64,000 nucleotides of DNA from an uncultured Bryobacteraceae bacterium (GCA_937924525.1 CALDSU010000005.1:744001-808000), one strand, 5' to 3'. Numbered from the stretch's first letter, positions 45,026-55,156 are shown. Notes: generated from the letters alone by a model not told the origin. Translations and numbers: made by a program.

Positions 45026-46442
45026 CCCGCACTTTCCGAAGGCCGTCTCGCGGCGCGACGTGCTGGTGCGCGCGGCACACGGATTTGGCGCGCTGGCGCT
45101 CGGTGCGCTGCTCGACCCGCCGGCGCACGCCCAAGCGCGGGTGAACCCGCTGGCCCCCAAACCGCCCCACTTCGGCGGCAAGGCCAAGTCTGTGATCTTC
45201 ATGTTTATGGTCGGCGGACCGAGCCACATCGACACGTTTGACCCCAAGCCGCTGCTGGCGAAGTACGAAGGCCAGCCGCTGCCCGAGTCCTTCGGCAAGG
45301 TGCCGAGCCAGTTCACCAACGGCGACACGCCCATCCTGGCCACACCCTGGAAGTTCTCCAAACATGGCCAATGCGGGATGGAGGTCTCGGAACTGTACCC
45401 GCATCTGGCCGGGTGCGTGGACGATATCTGCTTTGTCCGTTCCTTCTACACCGAGAGTGTGGTGCATGCGCCGGCGATGTACCAGGTCCACACCGGACGC
45501 ATTCTGATGGGCTATCCGAGCATGGGCTCGTGGGTCACCTACGGCCTGGGGAGCGAAAGCGAAAATCTGCCGGCGTACGTGGTGATGCCGCAGCCGGAAG
45601 GGACGCCGGAAGGCGGCACGCCGTGCTGGGGAGCGGCGTTCCTGCCCGCGGTCTATCAAGGCGCCGTGTTTCGCTCGGGACCCAATCCGATCCTGCATTT
45701 GCAGCCCCCGCCGGGCATGACGCCGGAACGCCAGCGGGCCACGCTCGACCTGCTCCAGAAGATGAACGAACAGGATACGCTCGACTCCGACACAGAACTG
45801 GCCGCGCGAATCAGTTCCTACGAACTGGCGTTCCGCATGCAAAGCCACGCCCCGGAGGCGGTGGATGTCGCCAGGGAGCCCGAGCACATCCGCCGGATGT
45901 ATGGACTCGATCAGAAGCACACGGCCGACTTCGGCGCGCGCTGCCTGCTGGCGCGCAGGCTGGTGGAGCGCGGCGTGCGTTTCATCCAGCTCTATTCCGG
46001 CGGCGGACCGCTGATCACGCAGTGGGATGCCCACAAGGACCTCGTGGCTAACCACACCAAGATGTGCGGCCACACCGACCAGCCGATCGCGGCGCTGCTC
46101 CAAGACCTCAAGCAACGCGGGTTGCTGGACTCCACCCTGGTGATCTGGGGCAGCGAATTCGGCCGCCTGCCAATGTCCCAGAGCGGCAATGGCCGCGACC
46201 ACAATCCGCACGGGTTCACCATGTGGTTCGCCGGGGGCGGGGTGAAGGGAGGGCAGGTGATCGGCGCCACCGATGAGTTCGGCCTGCGCGCGCAGGGCGA
46301 GCGCTGCCACATGCGGGACTTCCATGCCACCATCCTCCATGCGCTCGGCCTGGACCAGCACAAGCTGTGGTTCCTGCACAACGGGCGGCACGAGAAGCTG
46401 ACGGATTTCGGCGGAAAAGTGATTTCGCAGGTATTCGGATGA
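45015..46442 (+). CDS. DUF1501 family secreted protein
   Basis: This 475-aa protein starts with a Tat-like N-terminus ([20 protein letters not shown]). The DUF1501 (sulfatase-like fold) motifs are [20 protein letters not shown] (about 56-75), [21 protein letters not shown] and [33 protein letters not shown] (in parts), then [21 protein letters not shown]. The alkaline-phosphatase-like metal-binding residues ([13 protein letters not shown]) are present. A TTG at 45009 could add two residues. The DUF1549/DUF1553 partner overlaps by 11 nt, so the two are made together. Confidence 0.93.
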
Positions 46443-46463
46443 GCCCGCGCCGAACGCGCCGAA

Positions 46464-46484
46464 CGCGACCGGCAGGGAGCGGGC
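46464..46484 (+). repeat. Dispersed 21-nt repeat, copy 2
   Basis: This copy differs at one position from the element at 26886-26906 (CGCGACCGGCAGGG, A for G, GCGGGC). A GCCCGC at 46443-46448 can pair with the closing GCGGGC, and a tandem CGCCGAACG doublet lies between, so the region may fold. It sits in the short convergent gap between DUF1501 and murJ. Confidence 0.45.
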
Positions 46485-46587
46485 CTGTTGCCCTCGCAAC
46501 CCCGACGCCGGGCCCACTCGCTACCGCTCGTGGTCCGGAACGATTGAACTCCGCGGCGGTCCCGGGCTTGGCGCCATCCGCTCCCCT

Positions 46588-48231
46588 TTAGCCGCGCAGG
46601 CCCAGTTTCCGTAGGAGCGGCCGTCCCAGGGAGTTCCAGGCCGCTTCGACTTCGGAGACCCGGAGCAGCCGCGCGGCGCCATAAAACACCGCGATCCCGG
46701 CGGGGATCGCGACGCCTAATTCGACCGCGCGGGCGAGACGGCCGCGGCCCAGTTCCGCGGCGATGGTCTCGCTCAGCCACCAGGAGGCCACGCCCATGAT
46801 CGCGGAAGCCGCCCCGATCTTGGAGACGCTCGCGAGCAGAGCGCGTCCGTAAACGCCCCCGATCGGCCGCCGAATCCGCCACAGCAGGACGAGAAAATTG
46901 AACATCGCCACCAGCGAAGTCGCCAGCGCCAAGCCGGCATGGCCAAATCCGGCCGCTTTCACCAGGGTCGCCGCCGCGGCGAAGTTGATGAGAATGGAAA
47001 GCAGACTCACCACCATCGGCGTTTGGGAATCGCCCAGCGCGTAAAAGGCCGGCGCCAGCACTTTCACCGCGGAGTATCCGGCCAGCCCGAGGGCATACCA
47101 GGCCAGCGCCACCGCCGTCTGCTGCGTGTCGTAGGGGGTGAACGGGCCGCCTTCGTAAATCAGGCCGATAATGCTCTCGCCGAGCACCGCCAGCCCCACC
47201 GCCGACGGGACGGTCAAGAGGAACACCATCCCCAGCGACCGCGCCAGCAGGTCGCGGAACTTGGTGAAGTCCCGCGCGGCCGCGCTGCGGGAAACGGCGG
47301 GAAGCGTGGCCGACGCAATCGCCACCCCAAACAAACCCAGAGGGAGTTGCATGAAGCGGAAGGCGTAACTCAGCCAGCTTACCGGACCGTTGATGACTTG
47401 GCCGGCCTCGTTGGTGATGCCGGCAGCGTAATGGGTGTTCACCATGACGTTGATCTGCACGGCGGCGCTGCCGAGGATGGCGGGTCCCATCAGCAGCGCA
47501 ATCTGGCGGAGGCCCGGGTGGCCGAAATCGAACGCGGGCCGGAAGCGGAACCCGCTGCGCACCAGCGACGGAACCTGGCACAACCACTGGAGGGCCCCGC
47601 CTACCACGACACCCACCGCCATGCCGTAAATCGGCTCGACGCCCAGTCCGGGCGCGACCCAGAGCGCCCCCGCCACGCCTACCGCCAGGGACCCCACGTT
47701 GAAAAACGTGGAAGCCAGCGCCGGGATCCCGAACTGCTGGTTCGCGTTGAGAACCCCCATCGCCTGGGCCGCCAGGGCCACCAGCAGCAGAAACGGAAAC
47801 ATCACCTGGGTGAGACCCACGGCGAGGTCGAATTTGCCCGGCACCTGCTGGAATCCCGAGGCCAGCAGCGCCACCAGGGGGCCGGCCAGCAAAATGCCCA
47901 GCAAAGTGATCGCGCCGACCACCAGGATGAGGGCGGTGGCGACCAGGTTCGACAGGTGGGCGGCCTCAGCCCGCCCGTGCTGGGTAAGGTAGCGCGTGAA
48001 CGTGGGCACGAAGGCGGACGACAAAGCGCCTTCCGCGAACAGGTCGCGCGTCAGGTTGGGAATCCGGAAACCGAGGTCGAAGGCGTCCTTGGCGATGCCC
48101 GCGCCGAACAGGCGGGCCATCGTGATCTCCCGGGCCAGACCGGTCAGCCGGCTCAGCAGCACGGCCGCCGAAACAATGCCGGCGGAGCGGACCACATCCT
48201 GCCGGGGATGACTGAGATCCGCCTCGCTCAT
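46588..48231 (-). CDS. murJ: Lipid II flippase MurJ
   Basis: MurJ (547 aa) flips lipid II to the periplasmic side of the inner membrane. About 14 membrane segments are evident. The N-terminus SAAVLLSRLTGLAREITMARLFGAG and LTRDLFAEGALSSAFVPTFTRYL (in parts: NLTRDLFAEGALSSAFVPT) are MurJ signatures, with KVLAPAFYALGDSQTPM in the middle. The long frame and its position downstream of a pfkB-family kinase are typical of no set pathway. It overlaps pfkB by 4 nt, so is likely the second gene of that operon. Confidence 0.96.
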   Translation of the reverse strand: MSEADLSHPRQDVVRSAGIVSAAVLLSRLTGLAREITMARLFGAGIAKDAFDLGFRIPNLTRDLFAEGALSSAFVPTFTRYLTQHGRAEAAHLSNLVATALILVVGAITLLGILLAGPLVALLASGFQQVPGKFDLAVGLTQVMFPFLLLVALAAQAMGVLNANQQFGIPALASTFFNVGSLAVGVAGALWVAPGLGVEPIYGMAVGVVVGGALQWLCQVPSLVRSGFRFRPAFDFGHPGLRQIALLMGPAILGSAAVQINVMVNTHYAAGITNEAGQVINGPVSWLSYAFRFMQLPLGLFGVAIASATLPAVSRSAAARDFTKFRDLLARSLGMVFLLTVPSAVGLAVLGESIIGLIYEGGPFTPYDTQQTAVALAWYALGLAGYSAVKVLAPAFYALGDSQTPMVVSLLSILINFAAAATLVKAAGFGHAGLALATSLVAMFNFLVLLWRIRRPIGGVYGRALLASVSKIGAASAIMGVASWWLSETIAAELGRGRLARAVELGVAIPAGIAVFYGAARLLRVSEVEAAWNSLGRPLLRKLGLRG

Positions 48232-49163
48232 GGAATCCGGCGGACTTCCACGCGCCGGCGCATCTCATCGGTTTGGGCCAGGTTTGCGAAGCGGATGCCG
48301 GGCAGCAGCGCGGACGCCGTACCGGCCGCCACGCCCCAGCGAGCCGCCTCCTCCGGAGCATGCCCGCTGGTGAGCGCCCAAACGTACGCCGCCGCCAGCG
48401 CATCTCCCGCGCCGATCGGGCAAACGGCGTCCACCGGGGGCGGGACGATTTCGAAGACCCCCTCCGGGCGCGCCAGCAACGCCCCGCGGCTGCCCAGCGA
48501 GAGCAGGACGGACTCGGCTCCCCGCTTCCGCAGGGTTTCCGCAGCTTCGACCATGTGATGCCGGGTAAGCAGCACGGTCCCCAGCAGCGCCTCCGCCTCC
48601 TGCTGGTTCGGACACACCACCGCAGGCCGGGCCTCCAAACCTTCCCGCAGCGCGTCCCCGTCGGCGTCGAGCAGCACCGGCACGCCCAGCCGGCGGCCGA
48701 ACCGGATCAACCGGGCGTAAAAATCGTCCGGCACGCGCGGCGGGAGACTCCCGCACAGCATCACCCACGCGGCTCCTTGCATGCGCGCGCAAACGGCGGC
48801 TTCCAGCCGTTCGAGCTCCTCGGGCGCCAACAGGGGCCCGCGCTCGTTTAGCTTGATGGTCAGGCCCTGTTCGTCGGAAATGGAAAGGTTCACCCGCACC
48901 GCGCTCTGCATGCGGATGGCTTCGTAGGGAAATCCCGCGCTGTCGAGAAAACTTGCCAGCCGGTCTCCGGTTTCGCCGCCGCAGGGCAACAGGGCCAGCG
49001 TGTCGCCGCCGAACGAATGAATGACGCGCGAGGCGTTGATGCCCCGTCCGCCCGCCGAATCGTAGGCGTTCAGAATGTAGGCGCGATCTTCGAATACCAG
49101 CCGGTCCGCGGTCACATTGCGGTCGAGCGCGGGGTTGATCGTGACGGTAAGGATGGTCGGCAC
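48228..49163 (-). CDS. PfkB-family sugar kinase (1-phosphofructokinase-like)
   Basis: This 311-aa protein begins PTILTVTINPALDRNVTADRL, the FruK/LacC signature. AGGRGINASRVIHSFGGD (about 40-57) is the substrate loop, and CPIGAGDALAAAYVWALTSG (about 250-270) the second PfkB motif with the catalytic Asp. The most likely activity is phosphorylation of fructose-1-phosphate or tagatose-6-phosphate. A longer frame from an ATG at 49208 is open, but a TACAAT (-10) at 49188-49193 on this strand lies inside it, so the GTG at 49163 is preferred. Confidence 0.88.
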   Translation of the reverse strand: MPTILTVTINPALDRNVTADRLVFEDRAYILNAYDSAGGRGINASRVIHSFGGDTLALLPCGGETGDRLASFLDSAGFPYEAIRMQSAVRVNLSISDEQGLTIKLNERGPLLAPEELERLEAAVCARMQGAAWVMLCGSLPPRVPDDFYARLIRFGRRLGVPVLLDADGDALREGLEARPAVVCPNQQEAEALLGTVLLTRHHMVEAAETLRKRGAESVLLSLGSRGALLARPEGVFEIVPPPVDAVCPIGAGDALAAAYVWALTSGHAPEEAARWGVAAGTASALLPGIRFANLAQTDEMRRRVEVRRIP

Positions 49164-49187
49164 GGAGGCGAGCGGAGATCTCGCTTC

Positions 49188-49216
49188 ATTGTAGTCGAAG
49201 GCCTGCATGCTACGCT
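49188..49216. promoter_or_regulatory. Interleaved divergent promoters of pfkB and the EamA gene
   Basis: On the minus strand TACAAT (49188-49193) serves pfkB. On the plus strand TTGTAG (49189-49194) and TACGCT (49211-49216) are separated by 16 nt and serve the gene at 49223, whose TTG lies 6 nt after the -10. The minus -10 and the plus -35 overlap, so the two promoters cannot be bound at once. Confidence 0.5.
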
Positions 49217-49222
49217 GATCGC

Positions 49223-50113
49223 TTGGCGCAACGCGAGCAGTTTCTCGCTTATCTGGCCCTGGTTTCCGTCTGCATTTTTTGGGGTACCACCTACCTGGCC
49301 ATTCGTATGGCGCTGGAGGCGATTCCGCCGCTGTGGCTGGTCAGCGGCCGCTTTCTGCTCTCGGGCGGCATCCTGACCGCGGTGGTCTGGTTGCGAAGGG
49401 AATGGATACCGCCCGGCCGCGATCTGTGGCGCAGCGCGCTCTATGGCGTCCTGATTCTGGGGATCGGAAATGGGGCGCTAACTTTCTCCGAACTGTACAT
49501 CGCCAGCGGCCTGGCGGGGCTGTTCATTACCTTCTCGCCGTTCTGGATGGTGGGCATTGAAGCCCTGCTGCCCGGGGGAGAACGGCTGCACGGCCCGACG
49601 CTGGCGGGCATGCTGGTGGGGCTGGCCGGAGCGGTGCTGCTGCTGTCGCCGGCGCTTTCCGGAGATACCCACGCGCAGTCGCTGCTGACGGGCTTTCTGA
49701 TCCTTCAGGCAGGCATGGCAAGCTGGTCGTTCGGCTCGATTGCCCAGCGGCGTCTGCCCTCGGCCGGCAGTCCGCTCGCCGTGGGCGCCCTGCATCAACT
49801 GGCGGCGGGGTTGGCCTTCCTTCCCCCGGCGCTGCTGGGTCCGGCGCCGCCGCTGATCTGGGACGCCCGGGCGCACGGAGCACTGCTCTATCTGGTGTTG
49901 TTCGGTTCGATCATCGGCTACACGTCATATTTTTATGCCCTGCGCCATTTGCCGGTGGCCTTGGTCTCCATCCACAACTACGTGAACTGCGTGGTAGCGG
50001 TGGCGCTGGGCTGGCTGTTCTACCGCGAGCCCTTCGGCATGCGCGAAGCGTTGGCGATGGGAGCGATCTTCGCGGGCGTGGCCATCGTCAAACGGAGCGC
50101 CGGCCGCCGGTAA
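49223..50113 (+). CDS. EamA/DMT family transporter
   Basis: This 296-aa protein has about ten predicted membrane segments in two EamA repeats (VSVCIFWGTTYLAIRMALEAIPPLWL in parts, and LVLFGSIIGYTSYFYALRHLPVALVS in parts). The first repeat has the RhaT/YedA-like TTYLAIR motif. Substrates of this family are metabolites or amino acids and are not predictable. The TTG start is supported by a -10 TACGCT 6 nt upstream; no Shine-Dalgarno is seen. Confidence 0.92.
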   Translation: MAQREQFLAYLALVSVCIFWGTTYLAIRMALEAIPPLWLVSGRFLLSGGILTAVVWLRREWIPPGRDLWRSALYGVLILGIGNGALTFSELYIASGLAGLFITFSPFWMVGIEALLPGGERLHGPTLAGMLVGLAGAVLLLSPALSGDTHAQSLLTGFLILQAGMASWSFGSIAQRRLPSAGSPLAVGALHQLAAGLAFLPPALLGPAPPLIWDARAHGALLYLVLFGSIIGYTSYFYALRHLPVALVSIHNYVNCVVAVALGWLFYREPFGMREALAMGAIFAGVAIVKRSAGRR

Positions 50114-50118
50114 GGCGC

Positions 50119-50742
50119 CTAATCCTTGTGCAAGATCTTGGCGCCCAGCGCGCCGCCCGCCGTGCAGAACGCGGTCACCACGGCGAACAGAAACGCGAAG
50201 GAGGTGAGAAAGACCGCCGCCATGCCGCCGGGCGTCTCCAGCATCTTCACCGCCTCGGCCACTTTCGGGTCTGTGGCGGGCATTTGCCGGAGCTGTTCCT
50301 GGTACAACTGCGCGAGCTGGTCGCCGGACAGCGCCGCCGAAACCGCGAACAGCACCGCCAGCAACGCGAAGTTGAGAATGCCCGTGATCCAGCCCAGGTA
50401 CGCGCCCGCACGCACACTGAGCACCTGCTGCGTGCGCCGGGAGAACAGATACGCCGCCAGGAAGCCAGCGCCCACCAGCCAGACCACGAAACCATACTGG
50501 ATCAGCAGGAACAGCAGTGTCGCCAGACTCGCGGCGAGCAGCGCCACGCGCAACGCGATGGGGTTCTGAAAGCCGGGAGCCGGAGCGGCCGCGGGAGGCT
50601 TGACCGGCGCCGGTTCGCGCGCAAACGTAATCTCCACCGCTTCGTCGCGGAGCAGATCCTCGGCTCGCTGCGGCTTCCCGCAGCGATGGCAAAACCTCGC
50701 GTCCACCGGCAGTTCGGCGCCGCACGTGCAGAAATCAGGCAT
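50119..50742 (-). CDS. Zinc-ribbon membrane protein of unknown function
   Basis: This 207-aa protein begins with a zinc ribbon: DFCTCGAELPVDARFCHRCGKPQ, with Cys4/6 and Cys18/21 pairs. A proline/alanine linker is followed by about four membrane segments (ALRVALLAASLATLLFLLIQYGFVVWLVGAGFLAAYL; AGAYLGWITGILNFALLAVLF; GMAAVFLTSFAFLFAVV in parts). A longer frame from 50799 adds residues not matching the zinc ribbon. It is probably the last gene of an operon glpX-50768-50119. Function unknown; zinc ribbons on membrane proteins often sense or recruit partners. Confidence 0.8.
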   Translation of the reverse strand: MPDFCTCGAELPVDARFCHRCGKPQRAEDLLRDEAVEITFAREPAPVKPPAAAPAPGFQNPIALRVALLAASLATLLFLLIQYGFVVWLVGAGFLAAYLFSRRTQQVLSVRAGAYLGWITGILNFALLAVLFAVSAALSGDQLAQLYQEQLRQMPATDPKVAEAVKMLETPGGMAAVFLTSFAFLFAVVTAFCTAGGALGAKILHKD

Positions 50743-50767
50743 CTTCGCTCGGAGAGGACCCTGCCCT

Positions 50768-51280
50768 TCAGTTTGACGCAGGCTCTCCGATGGACGCAAC
50801 CGCGATCACCGTCCCCCCGGACTCGCGCCGCAGGAGGATCATGCGCCGGTAGCCCTCTCCCACCAGTTCGATTCCGTCCGGTGTGACCATCCAGTGCGGC
50901 AGTTCGTCCCGGTAGAACTGGCGCACCTTTGCAGGGTCGTCGCAGGTGCGGTAGACGGCGGCGACCACGGTCACCCCGGCGCGTCGGCGCCGCAACTCGA
51001 ACTCAATGGTGGCTGCATGCTGCCGCCGGTCGACCACCTGCGCGCCCGGATACACCGGCACCCCTAGCTTCGCCGCATCGAGATCGTGTCTTTTGATTTC
51101 AATGCCGCCGATGGGGGTGGCCACCCGGGTCCGCGATCCATCCGCACTCCGGGTTCTTTCCACCCGCCACTCGGGCGGAAGCTCCCACCATCCGAACAGC
51201 CACCAGGCCAACGCGGCCGCCAAGGCAGCCAGCAGCAGCAAGCCGCCCACCGCGCCGCCGGTTTGGCTCGAACGAAGCAT
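50768..51280 (-). CDS. Single-pass membrane protein of unknown function
   Basis: This 170-aa protein has one N-terminal membrane segment (GAVGGLLLLAALAAALAWWLFGWW). The remainder is a soluble domain of about 140 aa with GVPVYPGAQVVDRRQHAATIEF, VVAAVYRTCDDPAKVRQFYRDELPHWMV (in parts), and GGTVIAVASIG at the end; the YPGA and QFYRDEL features recur in small secreted acidobacterial proteins. No catalytic motif is seen. It lies between glpX (75 nt upstream) and the zinc-ribbon gene. Confidence 0.75.
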   Translation of the reverse strand: MLRSSQTGGAVGGLLLLAALAAALAWWLFGWWELPPEWRVERTRSADGSRTRVATPIGGIEIKRHDLDAAKLGVPVYPGAQVVDRRQHAATIEFELRRRRAGVTVVAAVYRTCDDPAKVRQFYRDELPHWMVTPDGIELVGEGYRRMILLRRESGGTVIAVASIGEPASN

Positions 51281-51354
51281 AGGGACCTCCTGGGCTCATT
51301 GGCTTCTACGAAGAGTCCGCCCCGCAGGTTCCGCACGCGTCGCCGGATGGCTGC

Positions 51355-52332
51355 TTACTGGAAGCGCACTCTTACGTCCGGGCGGTTCTCCAGGTGCACC
51401 GAATCAATAAACCGCACCCGCGCCGGCGAAAGGTTCATCACGACCGACTGGGTCCGGATCCCGTCGCCGAAGAAGCGGACGCCCTTCAACAGGTTCCCGT
51501 CGGTCACTCCCGAAGCCGCGAACACGAGATTCCTGCCCGGCGCCAGATCCTTTGCGGTGTAAATCTGTTTCAGGTCGCGAATCCCCATCTCCTGCATGCG
51601 CTCGGCCTGCGCGCTGTCCTTCACCACCAGCCGGCCGACAATCTCTCCGTTCAGGCAGCGCAGCGCCGCGGCGGACAGCACGCCCTCGGGCGCCCCTCCA
51701 ATCCCCATGACCGCGTGCACCCCGGTGCCGATGACCGCCGCGGCGATCCCCGCCGAAAGGTCGCCGTCGGCGATCAGGCGGATCCGCGCGCCCGCCTCGC
51801 GGATGTCGCGGATCAGTTGCTCATGCCGGGGCCGGTCCAACACCACGATGACCAGGTCGTCCACCCCTCGCTGCAATCGCCGGGCGATGGCCTTCAGGTT
51901 GTGCTTGACGGGCGCATCCAGGTCGACCGCGCCCTTCGCCGAAGGTCCCACGATGATCTTCTCCATGTAGCAATCCGGCGCATGTAGCAAACCGCCCTTT
52001 TCCGACGCGGCCAGCACGGTGATCGCTCCCCCGGCGCCCGTGGCGCAGAGATTGGTGCCCTCGAGCGGATCCACCGCGATGTCCACGGACAAAGAACCAT
52101 CCACATCGCGCCCGGTGCCGACTCTTTCGCCGATGTACAGCATGGGTGCTTTGTCCCGCTCGCCTTCACCGATGACAATCGTCCCGTCGATCGGGATGGT
52201 GTCCAGCACGCGGCGCATGCTTTCGACAGCCGCGTGGTCGGCCGCTTTGCCGTCACCCATGCCCATCGTGCGCGCGGCCGCGATCGCCGCCTCTTCCACC
52301 ACCCGTACCAGTTCCAAGGACAAGTCAAACAT
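51355..52332 (-). CDS. glpX: Fructose-1,6-bisphosphatase, class II
   Basis: GlpX (325 aa) hydrolyses fructose-1,6-bisphosphate in gluconeogenesis. The signature motifs are [49 protein letters not shown] and [45 protein letters not shown] (in parts: [18 protein letters not shown]) confirms the family. A pfkB-family kinase is encoded nearby on the same strand, but I see no direct operon link. Confidence 0.95.
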   Translation of the reverse strand: MFDLSLELVRVVEEAAIAAARTMGMGDGKAADHAAVESMRRVLDTIPIDGTIVIGEGERDKAPMLYIGERVGTGRDVDGSLSVDIAVDPLEGTNLCATGAGGAITVLAASEKGGLLHAPDCYMEKIIVGPSAKGAVDLDAPVKHNLKAIARRLQRGVDDLVIVVLDRPRHEQLIRDIREAGARIRLIADGDLSAGIAAAVIGTGVHAVMGIGGAPEGVLSAAALRCLNGEIVGRLVVKDSAQAERMQEMGIRDLKQIYTAKDLAPGRNLVFAASGVTDGNLLKGVRFFGDGIRTQSVVMNLSPARVRFIDSVHLENRPDVRVRFQ

Positions 52333-52418
52333 AAAGGCGAATCCTGCCCGAGGCGCAAGCCCGCGCGGGCTTCGCGCCGGCCGCGCTCCTCCCCCCTTAT
52401 GCTACATTCAACTTCCGC

Positions 52419-53387
52419 ATGAAACCAAATGTGCTGTTGGTGCTCGCTGATCCCCGCGACGCCAAGCTAGCCTACCTGGAGCGGCTACCCGACGGAACCA
52501 GCATGGCGGTGGGCAACACGCCCGATGCCTTCCGCAACCTCGCCCCGGAGGCCGACGCGATCCTGCTCTGGTGGCCGCCGCGCGGGTTGTTGGACCACGT
52601 GCTGGCGATGACTCCGCGCGTCCGCTGGATTCACTCGCCCGCAGCCGGACTCGACGGCCTGCTCAGTCCCGCGGTCATGGCCAGTCCGGCCACGCTAACC
52701 AACGGCCGCGGCGTGTTTAGCCAGTCTCTCGGCGAGTTTGCGCTAGCGGCGATTCTGTTCTTTGCCAAGGACCTGCGGCGCATGGTGCGCAGCCAGCAAG
52801 CCGGGCGCTGGGACCCGTTCGACGTGGACGAGATCCGTTTTCAGACCCTGGGCATCGTGGGCTATGGCGATATTGGCCGGGCCTGCGCGCAGCGGGCCAA
52901 GGCCCTCGGGATGCGCGTGCTCGGACTTCGCAAGCGGCCTGCGGAGTCGCAAGGCGACCCCTGGGCCGACCAGATTTACGGCCTCAGTCAACTGGAAGAG
53001 ATGCTGCCGCAATGTGACTATGTCATCGCCGCCGCGCCGCTCACGCCCGAGACCCGGGGGATGATCGGGGATGCGGCCTTGGCCTCTATGAAGCCGGAGG
53101 CAGTCCTGATCAACGTGGGGAGGGGTCCGGTGGTGGACGAAGCCGCGCTGACTCGCGCCCTCGAATCCGGACGCATCCGCGGCGCCGCGCTCGATGTCTT
53201 CGCAGTCGAGCCGCTGCCCAGGGGACACCCGTTCTATCGTTTGGAAAACGTCCTGCTCTCGCCGCACTGCGCCGACCACACGCGCGATTGGCTGGACCAG
53301 GCCATGCTTTTCTTCCTCGATAACTTTGCGCGCTACCACGCCGGCCAGCCGCTGCTGAATATCGTGGACAAGCAGCGCGGGTATTAG
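52419..53387 (+). CDS. D-2-hydroxyacid dehydrogenase
   Basis: This 322-aa NAD(P)-dependent enzyme has the family Rossmann loop [20 protein letters not shown] (about 147-166), the [36 protein letters not shown] run (in parts: [18 protein letters not shown]) that carries the catalytic Arg-Glu, and [10 protein letters not shown] with the catalytic His near 288. The N-terminal lid is less conserved ([20 protein letters not shown]). Substrate unknown; homologues act on glyoxylate, hydroxypyruvate or sugar-derived acids. A TATGCT/TACATT tract lies about 10 nt upstream. Confidence 0.92.
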   Translation: MKPNVLLVLADPRDAKLAYLERLPDGTSMAVGNTPDAFRNLAPEADAILLWWPPRGLLDHVLAMTPRVRWIHSPAAGLDGLLSPAVMASPATLTNGRGVFSQSLGEFALAAILFFAKDLRRMVRSQQAGRWDPFDVDEIRFQTLGIVGYGDIGRACAQRAKALGMRVLGLRKRPAESQGDPWADQIYGLSQLEEMLPQCDYVIAAAPLTPETRGMIGDAALASMKPEAVLINVGRGPVVDEAALTRALESGRIRGAALDVFAVEPLPRGHPFYRLENVLLSPHCADHTRDWLDQAMLFFLDNFARYHAGQPLLNIVDKQRGY

Positions 53388-53390
53388 ACT
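53385..53390 (+). promoter_or_regulatory. Putative -10 element for the GT39-like gene
   Basis: TAGACT overlaps the last codon of the dehydrogenase and ends exactly 6 nt before the TTG at 53397. This again gives a leaderless layout, although read-through from the dehydrogenase is possible. Confidence 0.3.
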
Positions 53391-53396
53391 AGGGGA

Positions 53397-55148
53397 TTGG
53401 CCCGCGCGGGTATGCTTCCCGCCTCACCGTCCATCCAGTTGCGCTTGGCTACGCACCCCCCAAAGCCGCCGGTCACCGCCGCAGAACTGCGCTGGCTCGG
53501 CGGGCTGCTCGCCGTGCTGGCGGCGCTGCTGGCGTACCAGGCGTGGCGGGTGGGCGTAACCGCCGACGAACCCAGTCACCTCCTCTCCGCCACGCTGTAT
53601 TGGGAGGGGCGCGACCGTCTGAAGCCTCAGGACATGCCGCCGCTCATCAAGATCGTGGGCGGATGGGTTCCGCGCTGGCTCGGTCTGCCGCTGTCGGCGT
53701 CGCATCCATCCTGGAAGACAGAGCATGAGTGGAACATCTCCACGGCCATGATGGAGGCGTTTCCTCCCCCGCGCATCCAGAGCTTCTTCTTTTGGTCGCG
53801 GCTGCCGATGCTGTTATTCCCGCTGGCCACCGCGGTCTTGCTGTGGTGGTGGGGGCGGCAGCTTTGTGGGCCCGCGGCCGCGTTGCTGACGGCGGCAATC
53901 TTCGCCACCGAGCCCACGGCGCTGGGGCACGGCGCTTTGTTCAAAAACGACCTGGCCGCAACGTTCGCCTACCTGGGCTTCTGGTACGCCGCTTGGCGCT
54001 ACTGGCGTCAGCCGGACACGGCGCGCGCGTGGTGGCTGGCAGCGGCGCTGTTGGCTGCCTGCCTGGCGAAGTTCTCCATGCTGATTGTGGTCCCGGCCGG
54101 TTGCGCAGTGATCCTGGCGCGCGCCGCCCTCCGGCCGCGGTCCCCGGCGTGGCGAACGGCGGCCCATCTGCTGGTGGCCTTCTCCGTCCTCTATGCGGGG
54201 GTTTGCCTTGCTTTTCCCGGATCGATGCGCACGCCGCACCCCGCTGAAGTCGAGCGACTCCGCGACTACGCCGGTACGCCCGCCGTGGTGCGGGTAGCCC
54301 TGCCGCTCGCCGGATGGTTGCCCGCACCGCGAGGATTCTGGGAGGGGTTCCGCTCCCTGGTTTTCTCGAACGCGGCTCCCGCTCCGGTGTACCTGCTTGG
54401 CAAGGTCTGGCCTGCCGGACACCCCCTGTATTTTCTCGTGGCGCTCGCCGTCAAGGTTCCTTTGACGCTGCTGGTCCTGCTACTTGCCAGCGCCCTGGTG
54501 TTGTTCCGCCGCTTGCCGGCCGGGACCACCGTCTTTCTGGTTTTGCCGCCGGTCCTGTATCTCGCCGCCGCGTCCGCGTCGTCGCTTCAACTTGGGGTAC
54601 GGCTGGTATTGCCGGCGCTGCCATTTGCTCTCCTCTTGGCCGGCTGCGGCGTCCAGGAGATGGTGCGGCGGGGCCGCACCGCGGCGCTGGCGATCGGGTG
54701 CGTGCTGTGGCTGGCCGAGACGCTTCCATCTTTCCCCTACGGGATCAGTTTCACGAATTGGGGAACGGGCGGGACGCATCGAGCGCTCGCCTATGTAGGG
54801 GACAGCAATCTTGACTGGGGTCATGGCCTTCCGGCGCTTGCCCGCTTCACGCGTGAGAGGGGAATCTCGCGCATCCGGCTGGCGTACTTTGGCATGGATC
54901 AGCCGAATCGCTATTTCGGACCCGGCCAGTACGAGTTCCTCATCCCGCCCTGGGGACCCGAGTGGGCGAAGGACACGCGCCTGCGGCCCGAGCCAGGCGT
55001 CTACTACGCGGTGAGCGCAACGCTTTTGACTGGCGCACACTTTGCTCCGGAATATCGGGATTATTATGCCGCCTTCCGCCGCCTTCGTCCGGTGGCCCAG
55101 CCTGGGGGAGGCATCCTCGTTTACCGCCTTCCGGAATCCGGCAGGTAA
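53397..55148 (+). CDS. GT39-like membrane glycosyltransferase
   Basis: This 583-aa protein has about ten membrane segments. The first extracytoplasmic loop carries GVTADEPSHLLSATLYWEGR (about 51-69), with the catalytic Asp-Glu motif of the phospholipid-dependent GT39/PMT/ArnT fold, followed by PPLIKIVGGWVPRWLGLP. ATEPTALGHGALFKNDLAATFAYLGFWYA (in parts: GHGALFKNDLAATFAYLG) is the second family motif. The C-terminal soluble part contains AYVGDSNLDWGHGLPALARFTRER. A TTG start 9 nt after the preceding stop is supported by TAGACT 6 nt upstream. Acceptor unknown. Confidence 0.85.
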   Translation: MARAGMLPASPSIQLRLATHPPKPPVTAAELRWLGGLLAVLAALLAYQAWRVGVTADEPSHLLSATLYWEGRDRLKPQDMPPLIKIVGGWVPRWLGLPLSASHPSWKTEHEWNISTAMMEAFPPPRIQSFFFWSRLPMLLFPLATAVLLWWWGRQLCGPAAALLTAAIFATEPTALGHGALFKNDLAATFAYLGFWYAAWRYWRQPDTARAWWLAAALLAACLAKFSMLIVVPAGCAVILARAALRPRSPAWRTAAHLLVAFSVLYAGVCLAFPGSMRTPHPAEVERLRDYAGTPAVVRVALPLAGWLPAPRGFWEGFRSLVFSNAAPAPVYLLGKVWPAGHPLYFLVALAVKVPLTLLVLLLASALVLFRRLPAGTTVFLVLPPVLYLAAASASSLQLGVRLVLPALPFALLLAGCGVQEMVRRGRTAALAIGCVLWLAETLPSFPYGISFTNWGTGGTHRALAYVGDSNLDWGHGLPALARFTRERGISRIRLAYFGMDQPNRYFGPGQYEFLIPPWGPEWAKDTRLRPEPGVYYAVSATLLTGAHFAPEYRDYYAAFRRLRPVAQPGGGILVYRLPESGR

Positions 55149-55156
55149 ACTCTGGA

